Origin: Lachnospiraceae bacterium
GTDB lineage: Bacteria > Bacillota > Clostridia > Lachnospirales > Lachnospiraceae
Length of the DNA: 38,521 bases
Assembly (NCBI GenBank): GCA_017612555.1
Contig: JAGAFR010000042.1
Location: 1-38,521, forward strand
Direction: 5' to 3'
Position 1 is the first letter of the stretch; each line of letters starts with the position of its first letter. The notes beneath the pieces were generated by a model. It was not told the origin of the DNA. It searched no databases and saw only the letters and a program-made list of their open reading frames with translations. Below are positions 33,373 to 38,521 of the stretch, in pieces. A program made the position numbers and the translations under genes.

Positions 33373-34248
33373 TTAAAAAGTGTATCTACCTGAGCATCCG
33401 CACGGAAGCACCAGTCCTGTGTCGGTAACCGGCAGGCCCACCTCATCGGCTGCAACCTTTCCGCCGAAGCGTGTCGCATACACGGTATTCATCATATATG
33501 AAAGAACGGCCGGCTGCAATCCCGTTGTATAGGAATTCACAAGCACGAACAGCGGCTTGTCCGCAAGGATATCTGCGGTTTTTTCGATCAGTGAGAATAC
33601 GCATTCTTCAAGCTTCCATATCTCACCTTTCGGGCCGCGCCCGTATGACGGCGGATCCATTATGATCGCATCGTATTTGTTGCCGCGCCTTATCTCGCGC
33701 TCCACGAACTTGACACAATCGTCAACGAGCCATCTGATAGGAGCATTCTCAAGGCCGCTTATCCTGGCGTTCTCCTTGGCCCATCCGACCATTCCCTTTG
33801 CGGCATCCACATGCGTGACCTTTGCGCCGGCTGCTGCTGCTGCTATCGTCGCACCGCCGGTATATGCGAAAAGGTTAAGAACACTGATCTCTTTTCCGGG
33901 ATCTTTTGCTATCGCTTCCTTTATTAAGGAAGAAAACCAGTCCCAGTTGGCGGCCTGCTCCGGAAACAGTCCGGTGTGCTTGAAAGCAAACGGCTTCAGG
34001 CAGAACTTAAGATCTCGGTAGCTTATCGTCCATTCATCGGGGAGAGAATCAAATTCCCACTCGCCGCCGCCTTTGTTGGAACGATGGTAATATCCGTTCC
34101 ATTTATTCCAATGAGGATTCAGCTTCGGCGTATCCCAGATGACCTGAGGATCGGGCCGGACCAGATAGTATCGGCCCCACCGTTCCAGTTTGCTGCCACC
34201 GGAGGTGTCGATGAGTTCGTAATCTTTCCAGTTATCTGCTAAGAACAA
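33373..34248 (-). CDS. Class I SAM-dependent methyltransferase, RlmI-like (rRNA methyltransferase family)
   Basis: About 291 residues. The body matches the Methyltrans_SAM/RlmI group: LNLFAYTGGATIAAAAAGAKVTHVD is the SAM-binding motif I, RWLVDDCVKFV contributes the base-binding region, and IIMDPPSYGRGP is the DPPxF-like motif IV. The N-terminus lacks the PUA domain of E. coli RlmI. The frame is open to 34317, but that start would overlap the previous gene. TTG 34248 has AAAGGAG about 11 bases upstream and directly precedes the conserved LADNWKDYELIDTSGG. The start call is moderate, and rRNA specificity is inference. Confidence 0.8.
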   Translation of the reverse strand: MFLADNWKDYELIDTSGGSKLERWGRYYLVRPDPQVIWDTPKLNPHWNKWNGYYHRSNKGGGEWEFDSLPDEWTISYRDLKFCLKPFAFKHTGLFPEQAANWDWFSSLIKEAIAKDPGKEISVLNLFAYTGGATIAAAAAGAKVTHVDAAKGMVGWAKENARISGLENAPIRWLVDDCVKFVEREIRRGNKYDAIIMDPPSYGRGPKGEIWKLEECVFSLIEKTADILADKPLFVLVNSYTTGLQPAVLSYMMNTVYATRFGGKVAADEVGLPVTDTGLVLPCGCSGRYTF

Positions 34249-34289
34249 GAATAGATAATCTCCTTTATGGTGCGTCGCGGTATCCCTAT

Positions 34290-34742
34290 CTACATAAACC
34301 AATAATACCCAAAACATACCTGCGCGACCACTTTAACTATCCACTGCGCAAACATCAGGCCGATGAACACGTAGATGAAGCTGACAATGGTCCCGTCGGG
34401 TGATTTTCTGATACCAAATAATAGGAAAAGAGTGCACCTGACCATAAACACTATATATACAACCACGCCATATATAAGAGGCGGATAGTCGTACAGGCTT
34501 TTCAGGAACTGCCCGCGAAGCAGTGCCCGCATGGCGCGTGTTCCGCCGCAGCCCGGACAACACAGGTGCGTTACCTTATTAAATATACAGGGATAACGCA
34601 GATTCAAAACGTTGATCCCTGAGAATAAGTAAAGTAGCACTGCGGCAAATCCAATGCCCAGTGCCACTAAACCTAATTCATACATTAATCTGTCGGTATT
34701 ACCGAGCCGTCTCTTACAGACTGTCTGTAAACTGTTCAACAT
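34290..34742 (-). CDS. DUF2752 membrane protein
   Basis: A 150-residue membrane protein with three hydrophobic segments. The DUF2752 signature is CCPGCGGTRAMRALLRGQF, in which two cysteines could bind a metal. The function is unknown. It overlaps the preceding DUF4190-like gene by 29 bases, and this pairing of a DUF4190/TM2-type protein with DUF2752 is common in Firmicutes. A later ATG at 34685 would avoid the overlap but has no ribosome binding site. Confidence 0.85.
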   Translation of the reverse strand: MLNSLQTVCKRRLGNTDRLMYELGLVALGIGFAAVLLYLFSGINVLNLRYPCIFNKVTHLCCPGCGGTRAMRALLRGQFLKSLYDYPPLIYGVVVYIVFMVRCTLFLLFGIRKSPDGTIVSFIYVFIGLMFAQWIVKVVAQVCFGYYWFM

Positions 34743-35145
34743 ACTGCTCTATATCCGATGCATCGGCAGCAGAGAATGCAGCGCCCATGATAACGATCAC
34801 GAGTGCGAGAACGACTCCAACGGCGCCACACACGATACCCGCGATAGCCATGCCTCTGGCATCTTCCTGCTTGTTGAACGACAGTATTCCAAGTACGATC
34901 GCTGCTACCGATAATACGATGCCGACCCATCCGGTGCAGCAGCATATAACGGAAAGAATACCGCAGACAAGTGATATGATCGCGAACACCTTGGATCCTT
35001 CGTTAGAAGGAGCTTCATATACGGGGGTGCTTTCAACCGTCCCGGAGAAAGCGTCTGTTGCATCGACGGTTTCTACGTTCTCTACAGTCTCGACTGTTTC
35101 AACGTTTTCTACCGTCTCATAGCCGTTGTTATCAAATTCGCTCAT
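34714..35145 (-). CDS. DUF4190-like small membrane protein with repetitive N-terminus
   Basis: A 143-residue protein. The cytoplasmic N-terminal part contains short Glu-Thr-Val-Glu repeats (ETVENVETVETVENVETV), encoded by variable repeats at about 35065-35118. Two membrane segments follow (about 58-92 and 98-122), with VFAIISLVCGILSVICC and GMAIAGIVCGAVGVVLAL in the DUF4190 pattern. ATG 35145 was chosen because GGGAGGA sits eight bases upstream. The function is unknown. It is the first gene of the minus-strand unit and has a consensus promoter. Confidence 0.78.
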   Translation of the reverse strand: MSEFDNNGYETVENVETVETVENVETVDATDAFSGTVESTPVYEAPSNEGSKVFAIISLVCGILSVICCCTGWVGIVLSVAAIVLGILSFNKQEDARGMAIAGIVCGAVGVVLALVIVIMGAAFSAADASDIEQYVEQFTDSL

Positions 35146-35183
35146 TAATACTATCCTCCCTGTCAACTTTATCTAATTAAAGC

Positions 35184-35196
35184 GTTACTACGTAAC
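35184..35196. promoter_or_regulatory. Small inverted repeat at the DUF4190 transcription start
   Basis: GTTAC-TAC-GTAAC has five-base arms around a three-base centre. It lies at the expected +1 of the minus-strand promoter, so it could be an operator or just a short leader hairpin. Confidence 0.3.
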
Positions 35197-35199
35197 ACG

Positions 35200-35228
35200 A
35201 TTATAAGTTATAGACGCGGTAAATGCAA
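35200..35228 (-). promoter_or_regulatory. Promoter of the DUF4190-DUF2752 genes
   Basis: On the minus strand TTGCAT (35228-35223), a 17-base spacer and a perfect TATAAT (35205-35200). The leader is about 50 nt and ends in GGGAGGA. Confidence 0.75.
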
Positions 35229-35262
35229 GCATAATCACGGGAATGCAGGTTTTTCTTCCTTA

Positions 35263-35303
35263 TACAATATATGGTAGGGGTATCGGCAGCCGCCACCATT
35301 GTA
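35263..35303. repeat. Imperfect inverted repeat between the divergent promoters
   Basis: TACAAT...TGGT pairs with ACCA-TTGTA around CGGC/GCCG, with an asymmetric bulge. It lies in the gene-free 35167-35766 stretch, between the minus-strand promoter and the S10 promoter. The rest of 35229-35357 is AT-rich with nothing else I can support. Confidence 0.35.
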
Positions 35304-35357
35304 CTTAAAAAAATACAATCTATTCCCGCGATTTTTCATATTCTGCAAAAAAAGTGC

Positions 35358-35386
35358 TTGAAATCACAAAACCCCTGTTGTATACT
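35358..35386 (+). promoter_or_regulatory. Promoter of the S10 ribosomal protein operon
   Basis: TTGAAA (35358-35363), a 17-base spacer and TATACT (35381-35386), preceded by an A-rich stretch that could act as an UP element. Transcription should begin near 35393, leaving a leader of roughly 370 nt before rpsJ. Confidence 0.75.
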
Positions 35387-35392
35387 CGACGT

Positions 35393-35766
35393 TGCTGTGA
35401 CATTGATAGCGATGAAATCAGAGATTGCTGCTATCTGCAGTCCTTGATCTGCAGAGTGCAGGTAACTCGGTGGAGCGAATGTCAAGTTAGAAAACTGGCG
35501 ACAAGTCACTGTATACTATGTTGCTAGGGGGAACCGCGAGATATCTTGCACGAAGTGCGAGATGCCACCCGGCGAGGGCGGTGGGACCCTGGCTACACCG
35601 GGAGCCCCCTATCGCCGAAGGCGATTTAAAATGGGCGACCGTCCTTGGAAAGAGGAAGAAATACTGTGTATGATCTTGTTATTACTCAGGACACACACGG
35701 GAGAGTGTACAGTCACCGCTTGTCTCACTTATCTTTAGAAAGTGCGAAAAGGAGGCGACTTTTTTT
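35393..35766 (+). promoter_or_regulatory. Long structured leader of the S10 operon
   Basis: About 370 nt without a convincing gene. The 5' half has GATAGC/GCTATC (35407-35437), CTGCAG/CTGCAG (35438-35457) and an AGTT-AGAA-AACT hairpin (35485-35497). The 3' half is element Y. A 22-codon open frame (35669-35737) lacks a well-placed ribosome binding site. The leader ends with AAGGAGG before rpsJ. Such leaders often host ribosomal-protein autoregulation, but no known leader family was recognised here. Confidence 0.55.
35522..35655 (+). ncRNA. Structured element Y in the S10 leader
   Basis: TAGGGGG (35525-35531) pairs perfectly with CCCCCTA (35605-35611) and closes a multi-branch structure. Inside are ATCTTGCAC-GAA-GTGCGAGAT (35543-35563), a CCACC/GGTGG hairpin (35565-35584) and CCCTGG/CCGGG (35587-35602). 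After the closing stem comes ATCGCC-GAA-GGCGAT (35610-35624), then AAATGGGCGACCGTCC. From about 35588 onward it aligns base for base with element X at 19251-19305, with compensatory changes in the last hairpin. Confidence 0.55.
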
Positions 35767-36084
35767 ATGGCAACACAGGTAATGAGAATCACATTGAAGG
35801 CATATGATCATGTCCTCATTGATGACGCAGCAAAGAAGATCATCGAGACTGTTAAGAAGAACGGATCGGAAGTATCGGGACCGGTACCCCTTCCTACCAA
35901 GAAGGAAGTAGTAACGATCATCCGTGCGGTACATAAGTATAAGGATAGCCGTGAACAGTTCGAGCAGAGAACACACAAGCGTCTTATTGATATCCTTACA
36001 CCTACCCAGAAGACGGTAGATTCCCTGTCAAGGCTTGAAATGCCTGCGGGTGTTTATATCGACATTAAAATGAAAACCAAGTAA
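35767..36084 (+). CDS. rpsJ: 30S ribosomal protein S10
   Basis: A 105-residue small-subunit protein, also NusE of the antitermination complex. The core [28 protein letters not shown] and [16 protein letters not shown] is highly conserved. It begins [11 protein letters not shown], and AAGGAGG is upstream. It is the first gene of the S10 operon. Confidence 0.97.
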   Translation: MATQVMRITLKAYDHVLIDDAAKKIIETVKKNGSEVSGPVPLPTKKEVVTIIRAVHKYKDSREQFEQRTHKRLIDILTPTQKTVDSLSRLEMPAGVYIDIKMKTK

Positions 36085-36150
36085 TAACCTTCAGCTTAAG
36101 AACCTTCCTATATATAGGAGGGGTCCGCTGACGAAAGAAGGAGGAAGCAA

Positions 36151-36834
36151 ATGAAGAAAGCTATTTTGGCAACAAAAGTCGGAATGACTCAGATCTTCAA
36201 TGAAGACGGAGTACTCGTTCCGGTAACAGTGCTTGAGGCAGGCCCCTGCGTGGTCACTCAGGTCAAGACAGAAGAAAATGACGGCTACAAGGCAGTTCAG
36301 GTAGGCTTCGTCGACAAGAAGGACCGCATCGTTAATAAGGATGCAAAGGGCAAGAAAGAGATCGTTCACAGAAACGGTGTTAACAAGCCCCTCAAGGGTC
36401 ACTTCGATAAGGCAGGAGTAACATCCAAGAGATTCGTAAGAGAGTTCCGCTTTGATAACAGCGATGAATATCAGGTGGCTCAGGAGATCAAAGCAGATAT
36501 CTTTGAAGTAGGCGATAAGGTTGATGCATCTGCGATCTCAAAAGGAAAAGGTTTCCAGGGCACGATCAAGAGACTCGGTCAGCACAGAGGACCTATGAAG
36601 CACGGTAGTAAGTTCCACCGCCATCAGGGTTCAAACGGTGCATGTTCCTCACCCTCAAGAGTATTCAAGGGAAAAGGAATGCCCGGTCAGATGGGTGGCG
36701 TTAAGGTCACGGTACAGAATCTTGAAGTTGTCCGCGTAGATGCAGAAAAGAACCTGTTACTTGTTAAGGGAGCAGTTCCCGGACCTAAGAAGGCATTGAT
36801 CACGGTTAAAGAGAGCGTAAAGGTCGCAAAGTAA
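36151..36834 (+). CDS. rplC: 50S ribosomal protein L3
   Basis: A 227-residue large-subunit protein. It starts [16 protein letters not shown], and the internal [28 protein letters not shown] loop reaches towards the peptidyl-transferase centre. It is somewhat longer than the common 205-212 residues because of short extensions. AGGAGG is upstream. The 66-nt gap after rpsJ holds a CCTATATATAGG palindrome of unknown meaning. Confidence 0.97.
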   Translation: MKKAILATKVGMTQIFNEDGVLVPVTVLEAGPCVVTQVKTEENDGYKAVQVGFVDKKDRIVNKDAKGKKEIVHRNGVNKPLKGHFDKAGVTSKRFVREFRFDNSDEYQVAQEIKADIFEVGDKVDASAISKGKGFQGTIKRLGQHRGPMKHGSKFHRHQGSNGACSSPSRVFKGKGMPGQMGGVKVTVQNLEVVRVDAEKNLLLVKGAVPGPKKALITVKESVKVAK

Positions 36835-36864
36835 CAAGGACCTACAGAAAGGAGGAACATACAG

Positions 36865-37485
36865 ATGGCTAACGTATCTGTTTACAATATGGAAGGCAAA
36901 GAAGTCGGAAAGATGGACCTGTCCGATTCCGTATTTGGAGTAGATGTAAATGAGCATCTTGTACATCTGGCAGTAGTTCAGCATCTTGCTAACAACCGTC
37001 AGGGTACACAGAAAGCAAAGACACGCGGAGAGGTTTCCGGAGGCGGAAGAAAGCCCTGGAGACAGAAAGGAACCGGTCACGCAAGACAGGGTTCGACAAG
37101 ATCCCCTCAGTGGAAAGGCGGCGGAGTTGTATTCGCACCCGTACCGAGAGATTATTCCTTCAAGCTTAACAAGAAGGAAAAGAGAGCAGCTCTTAAGAGC
37201 GCACTCACATCATGTGTTCAGTCTGACAGGTTCTTCGTACTTGACGAACTGAAGCTTGATGAGATCAAGACCAAGAAATTCTGCGAGGTTCTTTCAAACC
37301 TTAAGATTTCAAAGGCAGTTGTGATCGTTCCCGAAGACGACCAGAACGTAAAGCTTTCGGCAAGAAACGTTCCCGATGTGATCACAGCATCAGTCGGAAC
37401 GATGAACACCTATGACATAATGAAGTATTCAACGGTCATCGCAACAAAGGATACCGTAGCAAAGATTGAGGAGGTGTACGCATAA
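36865..37485 (+). CDS. rplD: 50S ribosomal protein L4
   Basis: A 206-residue protein of the large subunit. It starts [15 protein letters not shown], with the extended-loop segment [27 protein letters not shown]-like that lines the exit tunnel. In gamma-proteobacteria L4 represses this operon; whether it does so here is unknown. It overlaps rplW by one base. Confidence 0.97.
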   Translation: MANVSVYNMEGKEVGKMDLSDSVFGVDVNEHLVHLAVVQHLANNRQGTQKAKTRGEVSGGGRKPWRQKGTGHARQGSTRSPQWKGGGVVFAPVPRDYSFKLNKKEKRAALKSALTSCVQSDRFFVLDELKLDEIKTKKFCEVLSNLKISKAVVIVPEDDQNVKLSARNVPDVITASVGTMNTYDIMKYSTVIATKDTVAKIEEVYA

Positions 37486-37784
37486 TGGCAGCTATCAATT
37501 ACTATGACGTAATCCTGAAGCCTGTTGTGACTGAGAAGAGCATGGCCGGCATGGGAGACAAGAAGTACACATTTTTGGTACATCCCGAAGCAAACAAGAC
37601 AATGATCAAGGAAGCCGTTGAGAAAATGTTCGACGGTACAAAGGTAAGAAGCGTTAACACGATGAACCTTGACGGTAAAAAGAAGAGACGCGGAATGATC
37701 TACGGAAGGACAGCAAAGTCCAAGAAGGCGATCGTAACACTTACCGAGGACAGCAAAGATATAGAGTTATTTACAGGCCTTTGA
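37485..37784 (+). CDS. rplW: 50S ribosomal protein L23
   Basis: A 99-residue protein at the exit-tunnel rim that docks trigger factor and [40 protein letters not shown] and [19 protein letters not shown] are conserved. The start overlaps the rplD stop (TAATG), with GAGGAGG upstream. The 81-base gap to rplB has an AGGTC/GACCT hairpin. Confidence 0.97.
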   Translation: MAAINYYDVILKPVVTEKSMAGMGDKKYTFLVHPEANKTMIKEAVEKMFDGTKVRSVNTMNLDGKKKRRGMIYGRTAKSKKAIVTLTEDSKDIELFTGL

Positions 37785-37865
37785 TTTTAACCGGTAAATA
37801 ACCTGTCAGAAAGATCAATATAGGTCCGAGAGACCTGATAATTAAACAGTAAAGGAGATAATATC

Positions 37866-38521
37866 ATGGGAATCAAGAAGTATAACCCATATACACCGTC
37901 CAGAAGACAGATGACATGCTCCGATTTTTCAGAGATAACAAAGAAGGAGCCCGAGAAGTCACTTTGTACTTCACTTAAGAAGAATGCAGGACGTAACAAC
38001 CAGGGTAAGATAACGGTTCGTCATCGCGGAGGCGGTAACAGAAGAAAATACAGGATCGTTGATTTTAAGCGTCAGAAAGACGGCATTGCAGCTACAGTAA
38101 TAGGTATCGAGTACGATCCCAACAGAACAGCGAACATCGCACTCATCTGCTATGCAGACGGCGAGAAGTCATACATCCTTGCACCTGAAGGACTTACAGA
38201 CGGAATGAAGGTCATGAACGGACCCGATGCCGAAATAAGAGTCGGTAACTGCCTTCCTCTTTCAGAGATCCCTGTAGGTACGATGGTACATAACATAGAG
38301 CTTTATCCCGGTAAGGGCGGACAGCTCGTAAGAAGTGCCGGAGGCGGAGCACAGCTTATGGCAAAAGAAGGTAAGTACGCAACACTTCGTCTTCCTTCGG
38401 GCGAGATGAGAATGGTTCCCATCATCGCAAGAGCTTCCATCGGTGTTATCGGAAACGGAGATCACAACCTTGTTAACATCGGTAAGGCAGGACGTAAGCG
38501 TCACATGGGTATCAGACCTAC
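37866..38521 (+). CDS. rplB: 50S ribosomal protein L2 (3' end outside the window)
   Basis: The first 218 codons of L2, which helps form the peptidyl-transferase centre and joins the subunits. It starts [16 protein letters not shown] after AAAGGAG. The conserved [22 protein letters not shown] and [18 protein letters not shown] segments are intact, and the frame is open to the window end, within the [12 protein letters not shown] region. Confidence 0.96.
   Translation, partial: MGIKKYNPYTPSRRQMTCSDFSEITKKEPEKSLCTSLKKNAGRNNQGKITVRHRGGGNRRKYRIVDFKRQKDGIAATVIGIEYDPNRTANIALICYADGEKSYILAPEGLTDGMKVMNGPDAEIRVGNCLPLSEIPVGTMVHNIELYPGKGGQLVRSAGGGAQLMAKEGKYATLRLPSGEMRMVPIIARASIGVIGNGDHNLVNIGKAGRKRHMGIRP

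Noticed and set aside
35400-35660. tRNA, T-box, 6S, SRP or RNase P RNA in the S10 leader.
   Set aside because: No T-loop, T-box antiterminator bases, SRP GGAAGCAGCC loop or RNase P conserved core could be found.
35669-35737. 22-codon open frame MILLLL... as a leader peptide gene.
   Set aside because: The nearest purine-rich stretch is about 14 bases upstream, and the frame overlaps no conserved feature; chance is likely.

Overview
The window is about 38.5 kb of dense, moderate-GC bacterial chromosome. It looks like a Clostridia genome, most likely Lachnospiraceae. The evidence is gene content and style: an ireB-ruvX-DUF1292 cluster, RNase J next to a YlbF protein, a trmR-trhP pair, a cysteine desulfurase next to thiI, strong GGAGG ribosome binding sites with 17-bp sigma-A promoters, and an S10-L3-L4-L23-L2 operon at the right end. 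The family assignment is inference.

Layout. 1-7388 (+): a YerB-like lipoprotein, prmA, rsmE, a structured intergenic element (copy A), cysteine desulfurase, thiI and a polytopic membrane protein. 7431-7661 (-): a single HPr-like gene. 7777-16458 (+): a long housekeeping series, mtaB, ireB, ruvX, DUF1292, RNase J, YlbF, an MltG-like stub, trmR, trhP and two family-2 glycosyltransferases. 16471-17748 (-): an O-acetylhomoserine sulfhydrylase. 17866-21479 (+): a radical SAM/SPASM protein, a membrane protein with a Cys-Ala repeat tail, and ispA. 21538-24365 (+): a sugar-binding-fold GGDEF protein and a DHH phosphoesterase. 24524-24838 (+): a small coiled-coil gene. 25120-30837 (+): an apparent operon of surface protein, class B sortase, hybrid histidine kinase and CPBP protease-like protein. 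30760-35145 (-): ATP-grasp ligase, PutP, structured element copy B, an RlmI-like methyltransferase, DUF2752 and a DUF4190-like membrane protein. 35358-38521 (+): the S10 ribosomal protein operon with a leader of about 370 nt, cut off inside rplB.

How genes fit together. Several genes serve tRNA/rRNA modification (prmA targets a ribosomal protein; rsmE, the RlmI-like gene, thiI with its sulfur donor, mtaB, trmR and trhP). RNase J and YlbF belong to RNA turnover. The sortase operon looks like a self-contained surface display and sensing module.

The most interesting signals are four. (1) A SPASM radical SAM enzyme sits directly upstream of a secreted/membrane protein whose cytoplasmic tail carries five consecutive Cys-Ala units followed by GGGRAGC, which looks like a maturase and a large protein substrate. 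(2) Two 133-134 nt elements (3189-3321 and 33233-33366) share a conserved core and have compensatory changes in at least three stems. (3) A second pair of related elements (19217-19316 and 35522-35655) shares a covarying GAA-capped hairpin; one copy is translated as the tail of the radical SAM gene and the other lies in the S10 operon leader. (4) There are unusual initiation sites: a probable leaderless mRNA for the first gene and a possible AUU start in a glycosyltransferase. No tRNA, rRNA, CRISPR, insertion sequence or phage gene was seen.
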